A program made the position numbers and the translations under genes. From CBDCWO01 sp965223405 (lineage in GTDB: Bacteria > Bacteroidota > Bacteroidia > Chitinophagales > Saprospiraceae), in contig CBDCWO010000006.1 of assembly GCA_965223405.1 (NCBI GenBank), positions 5,890,001 through 5,954,000 on the forward strand: a DNA stretch of 64,000 nucleotides, in the 5' to 3' direction. Positions 36,658-45,880 of this stretch are shown here, one piece after another (the first letter of the stretch is position 1; the number at the start of each line of letters is the position of its first letter). The notes beneath the pieces are model-generated. The model worked only from the letters and a program-made list of their open reading frames with translations. It searched no databases and had not been told where the DNA came from.

Positions 36658-38157
36658 TTACTGCCGGTCGGGATGCTTTCCCCATTCATATCTTCTATCT
36701 GGCTGAAAATTGGGATTGGGTGAAGGAAATTCGGCCTGTACATCCTGCTGCCAGTTTTTCAGTAATTGATATAATTCGTTTGTTTTATCAGGTTGCTCAG
36801 ATTTCACATCGCGAGATTCCTGAATATCATCTCTTAAATTGTAAAGAGCCAACTCTCCAGATACCTGATTTTGGATGAGTTTCCAATCTCCCTTTCTTAC
36901 TGCACCCATCGGTACTCCATGATGGTATACCGGATAGTGCCAGAATAAGTCACGCTCCGGATAATCCGCATTTTCCAGAAGCACGGGCAAAATGGATTTG
37001 CCGTCGATTACCTGCAAAGTTGGATTTGAAGTCCCGGCCATTTGTAAAAAAGTGGGATAGAAGTCCATACTGGACACCAAACTTTCACTAGTCGATCCAG
37101 GTGTTATTTTACCGGGCCAACATATGATCAAAGGTACTCTTATCCCTCCTTCATAAACAGTTCCTTTTTCCGCTCTTAAAGGGGCATTGGATGTTGCGAT
37201 AAATTGAAGTGGGACATTTTCATAATATGGCAAACTATTTTTTGCAATTAATGGAATTTTGTCAAATCTACTCACCAGGCCTCCGTTGTCAGAATAAAAC
37301 ACAATCATGGTGTTTTTATGCAATCCGAGTTTCTTTATCTGATTCACAATCTTGCCCACACTTTGATCCAGGTGTTCTATCATTCCAGCATATACTGCAT
37401 TTCCGGGATAGTTTGCCATCGCCTCCTTATTTAGATATTTTTCTATCAGTTCTTGATCTGCATCCAGTTGAACATGTACATCGTAATGTGCCAGAAAAAG
37501 GAAAAATGGATTGTTCTTGTTTGCTTTGATAAAATCAAGGCTGAGTTCCGTTAATATTTCACTGATTCGACCTTGCTTGATGTCATTAATGGGTGGTGCA
37601 AATCTCGGAGTGTAAAATCCACCTCCGCGGTACACATGTGAGGTGTCGTATCCCTGATCCGCTGGGGTCATTCCGGATTCGTTTCCCAGATGCCATTTCC
37701 CAAAATACGCTGTTGAATATCCAGAATTTTGGAGTTGTTCTGCAATGGTAGATATTTCTGGCGGCAGGTATTGTGTTTTATTCCGTGGAACCACGGTCTC
37801 TTCAAAAGGGCGCCAATGACCGGTAATAAAATCTATCACCCCTACCCTGGCCGGGTATTGTCCCGACTGAATACTGGCACGGGTGGGAGAGCAGACCGGA
37901 CACGCGGCATAGGCATTGGTAAATTGCATACCTTCTGCCATTAGTTTATCGAGATTTGGAGCCTCGTTAAATGTATTTCCATAGCTGGGCAGATCCGACC
38001 ATCCCAGGTCATCCGCCAAAATAAAAATAATGTTGGGCTTTTTAGCATGATTGCATGCGGGTAATAGCAGTGCCAGGCAGCACAAAGTAATAAACAGGAA
38101 TGATAAGTTGAATATTCGATTACGAGAATGCATGGTATGAAATGGAAAAACCTTCAT
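36658..38157 (-). CDS. Type I sulfatase (S1), lipoprotein
   Basis: 499 residues from ATG at 38157; an internal ATG at residue 9 may be the real start. A hydrophobic segment ends with LLPAC (Cys35), a lipobox. ADD at 48-50. Formylglycine motif is CSPTR with Cys89, followed by QSGQYPAR. GKWHLG and YSDNGG are present. It follows the sulfatase at 38205 by 47 bases and precedes the GH106-like gene by 26 bases. Confidence 0.92.
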   Translation of the reverse strand: MKVFPFHTMHSRNRIFNLSFLFITLCCLALLLPACNHAKKPNIIFILADDLGWSDLPSYGNTFNEAPNLDKLMAEGMQFTNAYAACPVCSPTRASIQSGQYPARVGVIDFITGHWRPFEETVVPRNKTQYLPPEISTIAEQLQNSGYSTAYFGKWHLGNESGMTPADQGYDTSHVYRGGGFYTPRFAPPINDIKQGRISEILTELSLDFIKANKNNPFFLFLAHYDVHVQLDADQELIEKYLNKEAMANYPGNAVYAGMIEHLDQSVGKIVNQIKKLGLHKNTMIVFYSDNGGLVSRFDKIPLIAKNSLPYYENVPLQFIATSNAPLRAEKGTVYEGGIRVPLIICWPGKITPGSTSESLVSSMDFYPTFLQMAGTSNPTLQVIDGKSILPVLLENADYPERDLFWHYPVYHHGVPMGAVRKGDWKLIQNQVSGELALYNLRDDIQESRDVKSEQPDKTNELYQLLKNWQQDVQAEFPSPNPNFQPDRRYEWGKHPDRQ

Positions 38158-38204
38158 GGTTAACTGTTTGATTTCATCATCTAATTTGCATGGACCCTAT
38201 GTCG

Positions 38205-39593
38205 TCATTTAATGCCATTTGCTTTGTTTCGGAATTCGGATATGAGCTCGGAATATTTGGAATTGCCAATATCATTTTTCAATTGATCGGGATCTTCCTG
38301 GAGGTCATGAAAAAACTCAAAAGGAGGATCCTGTTCATAATAATTGGCGTATACATAACGATTACTATGGATTCCTACATATTTCGGTATTTTGGCATTA
38401 TTCATCCGGTGCTCACAATAGAACCATCCTCTCCAGGAAGTCGGATCTTGATTTTCAATTATTGGGAGTAAGCTCAGACCTTCGTAGTTTTCAGGTAAGG
38501 CAATACCGGCATAATTCAGAATTGTAGCGGGTATGTCAATGTTGAGTGCAATTTGATCTGCAGTATTTCCACTATCAGATCTTCGAGGATCACATATTAT
38601 CAAAGGAACCCGCAAAGATTCTTCATAATGGCTCCACTTGCCTGCAAAGCCCCGGTTACCCATATAGTAGCCATTATCAGCAGAATAAATAATTACGGTA
38701 TTTTCCCAAAGGCCGGCTTGCTGTAGTGTATCGATAATTCTTCCTATCACCTGATCATAACCACTAATCATGCGAAAGTAGGCTCGCAGGTTGATATCGT
38801 ACTTTTCCTGAGTATCCCAGCGCCAAAAGTAACGTTCCCGATTCATAGAATTCTTCAAAAATTCCGGATGATTGTCGAATATTTGTGCATCTGCCAAGGC
38901 CGGTTGTGGCATTTCGATATCTTCATAGAGGGTTGACACGGATTGGGGGTATGGGTAATGACCCTCATTTCCGGGTATTTTATTTCCGTCAACGGCATGT
39001 ACTGCATTAAAACTAACCGACAAGCAAAAGGGCTGAGCGGTGGTCTGTTGCCGAATAAACTCAATGGCCTGGTCTCCCTTAATTTCTGCTGAATGTCTTT
39101 TTGTGCCGTCTGACATCTCTACAAAGTGCGGGGTACTTCTGGGAGGAAGTTTACAGTAATCGAACATTTTGATCAAGCTGCTATCCTGTTGTTCCAACTT
39201 TACTCCCAATTTCCCTACAAATCCGGTTTTGTATCCAGCTTTTTTTAGCAAATAGGGATAGGATGACTTGATAAATTCTTTTTTTAAAGCAGGTTTCCCA
39301 AAAGTAAAATTATGGGTAAACTCATACAAACCGGTCAGGATAGAGGCTCTGCTGGCAGCACAAATTGAGGTAGTTACAAAGGCATTGGTAAAACGGATTC
39401 CATTTTCGGCCAGTTTATCTACAGTTGGGGTCTGTATAAAGGGATGTCCGGCACATCCCAGGACATCATCTCTTTGATCGTCAATCAGGAAAAATAGAAT
39501 ATTTGGCTTTGGTGATTTTTGCTTTGCGATTGTAGAACAGCTGATAATAAAAAAACATGAACCAAAAAGTAAAAGGTACAATCCTGATTTCAT
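38205..39593 (-). CDS. Type I sulfatase (S1) with CAASR motif
   Basis: 462 residues, hydrophobic start with ISCS (Cys19). IDDQ at 37-40. The formylglycine motif is CAASR with Cys78: the third position is Ala, not Pro, an allowed C-x-A-x-R variant, and it is followed by ILTGLYEFTHN. GKLGVK replaces the usual GKWHxG, and a late SADNGYYMGNRG segment binds metal. It is the second gene of the GH78-headed run. Lower loop differences suggest a different sugar specificity from its neighbours. Confidence 0.9.
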   Translation of the reverse strand: MKSGLYLLLFGSCFFIISCSTIAKQKSPKPNILFFLIDDQRDDVLGCAGHPFIQTPTVDKLAENGIRFTNAFVTTSICAASRASILTGLYEFTHNFTFGKPALKKEFIKSSYPYLLKKAGYKTGFVGKLGVKLEQQDSSLIKMFDYCKLPPRSTPHFVEMSDGTKRHSAEIKGDQAIEFIRQQTTAQPFCLSVSFNAVHAVDGNKIPGNEGHYPYPQSVSTLYEDIEMPQPALADAQIFDNHPEFLKNSMNRERYFWRWDTQEKYDINLRAYFRMISGYDQVIGRIIDTLQQAGLWENTVIIYSADNGYYMGNRGFAGKWSHYEESLRVPLIICDPRRSDSGNTADQIALNIDIPATILNYAGIALPENYEGLSLLPIIENQDPTSWRGWFYCEHRMNNAKIPKYVGIHSNRYVYANYYEQDPPFEFFHDLQEDPDQLKNDIGNSKYSELISEFRNKANGIK

Positions 39594-39645
39594 AAAGTGT
39601 ATAATTTAGTTGTCAATATCCAAATTTGGTATTGCATGTTCTATT

Positions 39646-42135
39646 TCAATTTTGCTCAGTCTTAGGTTTAACCCGGATAGTATAGCTACCTTCCCCTAAT
39701 TCGAATTGGCCGCTTTGCAAGTTGGCAATGGACGTTATAGGTTCCGTTGTTTCTCCGTCCTTCAATTCAATCGACTGCGACTCTTTTATCGATAAGATCA
39801 CATTTGCTTTACTTCCTGGAGGTATCGATACCTCATACCGGCACACATCGGACTCCTCCCAAGTCCAATTCGATACTATTTCACCATATGGAGAGTGATA
39901 ACTACAATTTACAAAATCCAAATCCGTAATGGCCTCTGGTGCCAAGATAAATTTCTGGAATCCCGGGTAATCCGGATCCGGTCTAATGCCAGCCAACCAC
40001 CGGTAGTACCATTCGGTAACAGTCCCAAACATGGGATGGCAATTGGAAAAGGTATTATCGCTTTCTTTCCATGTTTCCCAGATGGTAGTCGATCCCCTAT
40101 CGATCATATGTCCCCAACCAGGATATGCTCTACTGTTGACAATCTCAAAAACCACTTGGGGAGACAGATACCTTGACGCAGATTCTAACACATATTTGGT
40201 TCCAAATATCCCAGTGTTAAAATGACCGGAAGGCCCTTTTCTCAACGCATGTAACAAGGAATCTTTAGCAGACTCAATTTCAGATTTAGGTATGATATCG
40301 TGGTATAACAAAGTAGAAAATAAGGTTTGCCGGTTTATGTCTTCATAATCCGGTTGATCCCAGTATTTGGTTTTAACGATGTTTAAAAGTTTGTCGGCCA
40401 GAGTTTCATACACTATTTGCATGGCATCATCTTCCATTTTTTTTGCAAAAATGGACATAATGCGGGCGCATTGCAGATAGTGGCAGGTGCCCGTCAGTTG
40501 AACCGGAACCGGTTCCAGGGATTCGTGGTCGCTCAACCCTTGTTCGACTAGTCCATTTGGATGAATCCTAGCCACTTTTTCCATCCATTTTTTATTTAAT
40601 GGATAGAGTTCTTTGATGAGAGCAAAGTCCTTGTAATAGAGGTAGTGATAATATTGAGTAATCAGGAAGGCTGATTCCCAGCTTATTCCACAATATTTGA
40701 TACCGGTAAATGGTGCAGTATCGACAAAGGTAGAGTCATTCATAGCATCAATCCAATCATAGATGGTTTTACGATAGAAGGACTGCATATCAAAGTTGTA
40801 GATAAAAGACTCACTAGTCGCATTGAGATCTCCACCATATCCAAATTTTTCCCGGGCCGGACAATCTGATTGTACACTGATCAGATTGGCCAGAAAAGTC
40901 CTTACGGTGGCTTCTTGTATAGAATTTAGCAAGGGGTTTGAACAAGAAAATCGATTCTCTTGGGAAACATTGGAGTTAAAAAACAGTCCTTTGATATCCT
41001 GGGTTTTCGGTTTTTCTCTGATTCCACTTATCTCCATATAGCGATAGGTATGATAAGTAAATGGTGGCGAGAACCACTTTTTAACACTATCCGAAATAAT
41101 ATAACTATCTGTCTGCCAGGCAATAGCGGGAGCGCCAGGTCCTCCAACACCTCTTCTTTTTATTTGTCCGGCTACAGTAGTCATGGGGTTGAGTGTTCCA
41201 TCTTCATATAGCCGCTCTCCAAATCGAAAAGTAATCGTATCGCCGGCGATCCCCGAGCACTTGATGTTAAAAGTACCGGTAAAATTGATGCCCATATCCA
41301 CTATATAAATCCCAGGACTTGGTGAGGTGATTTCGACTGGAGTGATTTCATCAGTTATTTGAACCGGTGGAAAAAAGGTTTTCTGTAAGTCTCCTCCAGG
41401 CCCCGAACTCATCCGGGCTCTGTTCCACGATTCATCCATATATCCAGGAAGGTCCCAGTTGGGAAGTTCCTTGCGGGAATCATAAACAACTCCCAGATAA
41501 ACATCATTTTTTCGAATCGGACCTGGAGCAAATTTCCAGGTCGTATCGGAAACGACTTCTTCATGATTTCCATCTGCATAATCAATGATCAGCTTTGCGA
41601 TAAAGGTGGGTTTTCCCACTTTACTTAAATCGTTCCTCAAGTTTCTTCGTCCCCACTTACGCAGTGGAAGTGGGTTATAAAAACCGTTTCCAAGTACTAC
41701 CCCAATACAGTTCAGATCCTGATTGATCATCGAGGTCACATCATACTCGCTATAGAATATACGCTTACTGTAATCTGTCCAAGCGGGATCTAAAACATTT
41801 TTACCAATGTTTTTTCCATTCAAAGTAGCTTGATAATATCCTGCTGCAGTGATAAATAACCGCACGTGATCCACTTTCTTATGAACGGTAAACTCCTTCC
41901 TGAACATAGGAGCCGGGTGCTCCAAATAAAACAAAGAATCAGTCTGTGGGAGTAGACTGCCATCTTCGATCCAATAGGCCTCTTTTTCCTTCATAAATAA
42001 TCCGGTCTCCAGTGCGTCAGGTGTATGGCATCCGTTTAAAAAAAACGTAGTTGACAAAACTAGGCATGCAGATGTTATCCAAATTGATTGCGAAAACAAA
42101 ATTCGTTTGAACGTATACAATTCAACCATTTTCAT
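39646..42135 (-). CDS. GH78 alpha-L-rhamnosidase, lipoprotein
   Basis: 829 residues with an N-terminal hydrophobic stretch and NGC (Cys36). An N-terminal beta-sandwich (FRKEFTVHKKVDHVRLFITAAGYYQATLNGKNIG) is typical. The catalytic (alpha/alpha)6 domain has SDCPAREKFGYGGD, the family hallmark with the proton-donating Glu, and DRGSTTIWETW with the candidate base Glu. A C-terminal sandwich ends the chain. GH78 enzymes release terminal alpha-L-rhamnose. It is the first gene of an eight-gene minus-strand run that includes four sulfatases and a GH106-like enzyme, and two repeats lie just upstream. Confidence 0.93.
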   Translation of the reverse strand: MKMVELYTFKRILFSQSIWITSACLVLSTTFFLNGCHTPDALETGLFMKEKEAYWIEDGSLLPQTDSLFYLEHPAPMFRKEFTVHKKVDHVRLFITAAGYYQATLNGKNIGKNVLDPAWTDYSKRIFYSEYDVTSMINQDLNCIGVVLGNGFYNPLPLRKWGRRNLRNDLSKVGKPTFIAKLIIDYADGNHEEVVSDTTWKFAPGPIRKNDVYLGVVYDSRKELPNWDLPGYMDESWNRARMSSGPGGDLQKTFFPPVQITDEITPVEITSPSPGIYIVDMGINFTGTFNIKCSGIAGDTITFRFGERLYEDGTLNPMTTVAGQIKRRGVGGPGAPAIAWQTDSYIISDSVKKWFSPPFTYHTYRYMEISGIREKPKTQDIKGLFFNSNVSQENRFSCSNPLLNSIQEATVRTFLANLISVQSDCPAREKFGYGGDLNATSESFIYNFDMQSFYRKTIYDWIDAMNDSTFVDTAPFTGIKYCGISWESAFLITQYYHYLYYKDFALIKELYPLNKKWMEKVARIHPNGLVEQGLSDHESLEPVPVQLTGTCHYLQCARIMSIFAKKMEDDAMQIVYETLADKLLNIVKTKYWDQPDYEDINRQTLFSTLLYHDIIPKSEIESAKDSLLHALRKGPSGHFNTGIFGTKYVLESASRYLSPQVVFEIVNSRAYPGWGHMIDRGSTTIWETWKESDNTFSNCHPMFGTVTEWYYRWLAGIRPDPDYPGFQKFILAPEAITDLDFVNCSYHSPYGEIVSNWTWEESDVCRYEVSIPPGSKANVILSIKESQSIELKDGETTEPITSIANLQSGQFELGEGSYTIRVKPKTEQN

Positions 42136-42223
42136 TTCAGAGTACTTTCGTTTTAAGATTTTGCCTATTTATCCGGATATTCTCAGCAACTACTAAAAAT
42201 ACCATAAATATTCCATGTGGCTA

Positions 42224-42455
42224 ATGAATCAGTAAACCGAAATAAAAACAAATTGATTTTGAGACCGAACTGCATTCTATTCAAGGTTAGAGGAAAGGAT
42301 TAATCTGTGGGCAGATACCCGTTCGGGCCTGGGTAAAGAATGGATCTGTGGGTGGAATACCCTTTGGAATAAGGGTGGCTAATGAGCATACCATATTTTG
42401 AATAATTGCAAGTATTCTTGTAAAAATAACTTTCAAGAGTAGACTCCTGATTCAT
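42224..42455. repeat. Dispersed repeat, second copy of the 25534-25811 element
   Basis: Positions 42331-42446 align with 25689-25804 over 116 bases at the same length, for example GGGTAAAGAATGGAT and GCAAGTATTCTTGT. Ends ATGAATCAG (42224-42232) and CTGATTCAT (42447-42455) are inverted. The full left half differs from the first copy, so this is a degenerate or partial copy. Confidence 0.6.
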
Positions 42456-42462
42456 CATATAA

Positions 42463-42626
42463 TGAAGTGATTTAAAAACAAATTGTTAATTGATTTGCAT
42501 GCCATTGATTCTCGATACGTCAGCTTTTTCTCGATCCATAACTGTGGCTATGAATCTCAAAAAGAGCTTCGTCTTGAAAATCAAGCGCATACAACTCATT
42601 TTAACACCTGTTTTTAAATCACTTCA
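42463..42626. repeat. Palindromic element with 18-bp terminal inverted repeats
   Basis: TGAAGTGATTTAAAAACA (42463-42480) and its perfect reverse complement (42609-42626) bound 164 bases. The inner arms are also partly complementary (AGCTTTTT and AAAAAGAGCT), and the centre reads CATAACTGTGGCTATG, nearly self-complementary. The same centre is found in the element at 50919-51085. It can fold as one long hairpin. Confidence 0.75.
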
Positions 42627-42656
42627 ATAGTTACTTTCTGATATCCCAAATCACAA

Positions 42657-44105
42657 CTAATCCAGGTTACCCACCTCACGATTTTCACTTCCTTTTTCCT
42701 GACCTACATTTAGATCCCCAAGTTCCTGCCGTGCTTTTTGTACAATGGGCATCATTTCAGCAACTTTTTCCGGATAATAGTCAATAACATTATATTGTTC
42801 CCCCGGATCCCTCATCATATTATAGAGTTCAAGACTATCCACTTTTGTTCTAATTCTTGGGCCCCAGTGCCCATCATTACCAGGCTTCGTATGGTATGAC
42901 TGGTAGGTGTGTGGGAGCACGAGTTTCCAATTATCCTTTCGGACCGCATTCAGGTGGTTTTTCCCGTGATAGTACAAAATAGTTTCTCTGGGATTGGACT
43001 GAAAATCCCCTGTGAACAATGCACTAATATCAATTCCATCAATTTTATTTTCTGATAACCGTCCATCAATCAGAGAAGCAAATGTTGGGAGTAGATCTAT
43101 AGCGCAGGCCAACTTATTACAAACTTTTCCCGCTGGTACTTTACCGGGCCAGCGGATTATAAACGGTACTCTTTGTCCTCCTTCCCAACTAGTCGTTTTA
43201 CCTTCACGCAGTCCTCCGGCTGAGCCGGCATGATTACCAAAATTAAGCCAAGGCCCATTGTCGGTGGTGAATATGACCAAAGTATTTTCTGCAATCTGAT
43301 TTTGTTCCAGAGCCCTTAAAATTTCGCCGACTGACCAATCGATTTCCATCATCACATCGCCATACAGTCCCTGTTCACTTTTGCCCCGGAACTTGTCAGA
43401 TACCCCCAGCGGAATATGACCCATGGTATGGGGCACATACAAGAAAAAGGGATTTTGACTATTTCGATTGATGAAATCAACCGCTTCCTCTGTATAGAGC
43501 GTAGTCAACTTATCCTGATCTGCCAGACTGGTGATCGTTTCTCTGACTTTATCTCCTTCGATGAGAGGTAAATCAGGATAATTCCCACGACCTTTGTCCT
43601 TGGGTAACCGTTCACCGGTAACGTCACTATGCGGCCACATATCATTGGAATATGGCAGCCCGACATATTCATCAAATCCATGCTGCAAAGGCAGAAATTC
43701 TTTTTGCCATCCCAGGTGCCATTTACCAAAACAGGCCGTGGCATAACCTTGTGCTTTAAACATCTCTGCCATCGTAAATTCATCAGGATTGATTCCGATC
43801 TTATGATGTGGGAACAGGGCTCCTGTAATGCCTATTCTATTTGGGTAACAACCGGTTAATAGCCCTGCCCGTGAAGCACTGCAGACCGGCTGTGCCGAAT
43901 AAAAATTAGTAAAACGCATACCCTGGCTGGCCATTTGATCCAGATTCGGGGTTTCAAATCCGGTGGCACCATAGCACCCAACATCACCGTAGCCCTCATC
44001 ATCTATAAATACCAATACGACGTTCGGATTAGAATTTTCCTGTTCTGGAGTTGTGCAATGGGAAATGATCGAAGAAAGCAAAATGAGAAGAAGTAGTTTT
44101 TTCAT
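42657..44105 (-). CDS. Type I sulfatase (S1), lipoprotein, CSASR motif
   Basis: 482 residues from ATG at 44105; an upstream GTG at 44180 would add 25 residues without a signal and is not favoured. MKKLLLLILLSS ends in a lipobox with Cys17. IDDE at 34-37. The formylglycine motif is CSASR with Cys75 (C-x-A-x-R form), followed by LLTGCYPNR. GKWHLG and TTDNGPW follow. It stands alone between two repeat-rich gaps and is divergent to the plus-strand sulfatase at 44380. Confidence 0.91.
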   Translation of the reverse strand: MKKLLLLILLSSIISHCTTPEQENSNPNVVLVFIDDEGYGDVGCYGATGFETPNLDQMASQGMRFTNFYSAQPVCSASRAGLLTGCYPNRIGITGALFPHHKIGINPDEFTMAEMFKAQGYATACFGKWHLGWQKEFLPLQHGFDEYVGLPYSNDMWPHSDVTGERLPKDKGRGNYPDLPLIEGDKVRETITSLADQDKLTTLYTEEAVDFINRNSQNPFFLYVPHTMGHIPLGVSDKFRGKSEQGLYGDVMMEIDWSVGEILRALEQNQIAENTLVIFTTDNGPWLNFGNHAGSAGGLREGKTTSWEGGQRVPFIIRWPGKVPAGKVCNKLACAIDLLPTFASLIDGRLSENKIDGIDISALFTGDFQSNPRETILYYHGKNHLNAVRKDNWKLVLPHTYQSYHTKPGNDGHWGPRIRTKVDSLELYNMMRDPGEQYNVIDYYPEKVAEMMPIVQKARQELGDLNVGQEKGSENREVGNLD

Positions 44106-44303
44106 TATGTCAATTATTACTGATATGCAAAATATGGATTCTTTATGATTCATGGTATTAATATGTAAGTCTGGTTTCACAATTCTTCTACGCCGATCAC
44201 TTTAGAATGGAGCTAATCAATTTCTTTATATAAATTGCCTGTAAGCACATCGAATAGCAATCTTTTATGGAAAACTATATCTTTAGAATAGCAAATCGAT
44301 AGA

Positions 44304-44336
44304 TTTTTGATTTAGCATCTAATGGATCTATCTTGA
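44304..44336 (+). promoter_or_regulatory. Candidate Bacteroidota promoter upstream of the plus-strand sulfatase
   Basis: A TTTTTG at 44304-44309 and a TATCTTGA at 44329-44336 are 19 bases apart. This resembles the Bacteroidota consensus (TTTG, about 19 bases, TAnnTTTG) with one mismatch in the last part. The start codon is at 44380. Confidence 0.35.
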
Positions 44337-44379
44337 TTAATCCGGTAAAGATGCAATTTTAGCGCGGCTCTTTGAACCG

Positions 44380-45813
44380 ATGAAAGCAAATACAATGGCA
44401 ATTAGAACTCTTACTTTATTGATGGGATTGTACGCAGTTTTCTTGATTTCTTGCGCTGCCGAAATTGATCGAAAACCGAATATTATCATCTTTTATACCG
44501 ATGACCAGGGGACATTGGATGCGGCCTGCTATGGTGCCCAGGATCTTTACACTCCGAATATTGACCAACTGGGCAGAACAGGGATCCGATTCACTCAGGC
44601 CTATGCTCATACCGTATGTTGTCCAAGCCGGTCAGCGCTACTTACAGGCAGACATCCACAAAGATCGAGCATCAACGATTGGACACAAAACGATGCACAC
44701 GCCAAGGAAAAAGGAATCAACATGCCACTGAGCGAAGTGACGATCGCTGAGGTCTTAAAAGACAATGGTTATCGTACCGGATTATTTGGGAAATGGCATC
44801 TCGGTGGTGCGGTTGAAAATGGTCCTTTGGAGCAGGGATTTGATGTATTTTATGGCTTCAGAGGGGGATTTATTGATAATTATGTACATTATTTCCTGCA
44901 CGGGATGGGATTCCACGATCTGTGGAGCGATAAAGAAGAGGTATTCGCTCGAGATCAATATTTCCCGTCTCTGATGACCGAAAAAGCTTTACAATTCATG
45001 GAAAGCAATAGAGATCAACCTTTCTTTCTCTACGCCGCTTTTAATTTACCTCATTATCCCGAACAACCAGATTCGCTATTCATTCCATTTACTAAAGATC
45101 TCGAAGAACCCAGAAAGTCCTATGCCGCCGTTGTTTCTACGGTAGACGATAAGATTGGCCAAATTCTAGACAAACTTGAAGAACTCGGTATTCAGAATAA
45201 CACCATGGTTATATTTATGGCTGACAATGGGCATTCAACCGAAGAAACCAGAATCAGATTCGATAACCATCATAGCGGAATTCCAAAGGGTACCAACTAT
45301 TGTGCAAATGGAGGTGGAGGTTATACCGGAAAATGGAGAGGAGCTAAAGGCGGATTTTTAGAAGGAGGTATTCGGGTACCGGCAATCATCAGTTTTCCCG
45401 ATCACTTTCCTGAAGATGAGACCAGAGATCAGATCATATCATGTATGGATATCTTTCCAACGATTTGTGAAATAACCGGTAGCCCACTACCCGATACGAA
45501 AATCGATGGACATAGTTTACTTCCTATCATCAAAACGAATACTGAAAGCTCAAAGCATAAAGTGGTTTATTTCCAATGGAGAGATCAATGGGCAGTGAGA
45601 GAAGGGAAATGGAAACTGATTGTAAAAGGGAGAGATACGACAGGCAAATTTTCCAAACACACGGAGAAAGAAGAAAAGATGGAAACTCCTTATTTGGCCA
45701 ATCTGGAGGCGGATCAGCCGGAGGAATATAATTATGCCAATGAGCATCCGGAGGTTGTTGAAAAGCTGACCAAGTTATATAATCTTTGGGCGTACGAAGT
45801 ATTTCCACAGTAA
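44380..45813 (+). CDS. Type I sulfatase (S1), plus strand, lipoprotein
   Basis: 477 residues on the plus strand, unlike its neighbours. Hydrophobic start with LISC (Cys25). TDDQ at 40-43. Formylglycine motif CCPSR with Cys80 (next residue Cys81), followed by LLTGRHPQR. GKWHLGG, then MADNGH metal segment. ATG at 44380; ATG at 44395 also possible. It faces the next sulfatase gene (45881) end to end with 67 bases between, and is divergent from the one at 42657. Independent regulation is likely. Confidence 0.92.
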   Translation: MKANTMAIRTLTLLMGLYAVFLISCAAEIDRKPNIIIFYTDDQGTLDAACYGAQDLYTPNIDQLGRTGIRFTQAYAHTVCCPSRSALLTGRHPQRSSINDWTQNDAHAKEKGINMPLSEVTIAEVLKDNGYRTGLFGKWHLGGAVENGPLEQGFDVFYGFRGGFIDNYVHYFLHGMGFHDLWSDKEEVFARDQYFPSLMTEKALQFMESNRDQPFFLYAAFNLPHYPEQPDSLFIPFTKDLEEPRKSYAAVVSTVDDKIGQILDKLEELGIQNNTMVIFMADNGHSTEETRIRFDNHHSGIPKGTNYCANGGGGYTGKWRGAKGGFLEGGIRVPAIISFPDHFPEDETRDQIISCMDIFPTICEITGSPLPDTKIDGHSLLPIIKTNTESSKHKVVYFQWRDQWAVREGKWKLIVKGRDTTGKFSKHTEKEEKMETPYLANLEADQPEEYNYANEHPEVVEKLTKLYNLWAYEVFPQ

Positions 45814-45880
45814 TCCGTCTGATGTTCAAAATGAGTTCCCGAGCTTTGGGTGCAGGGTTGAAGACTGATTTTAAACAACT

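Larger units (their letters stand above)
42136..42656. other. Intergenic region with two repeat elements
   Basis: About 521 bases. From left: a copy of the dispersed repeat (42331-42446, similar to 25689-25804), bounded by a 9-bp inverted pair at 42224-42232 and 42447-42455; then a second palindromic element (42463-42626). It also holds the promoter region of the GH78-headed run. No ORF supported. Confidence 0.6.
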
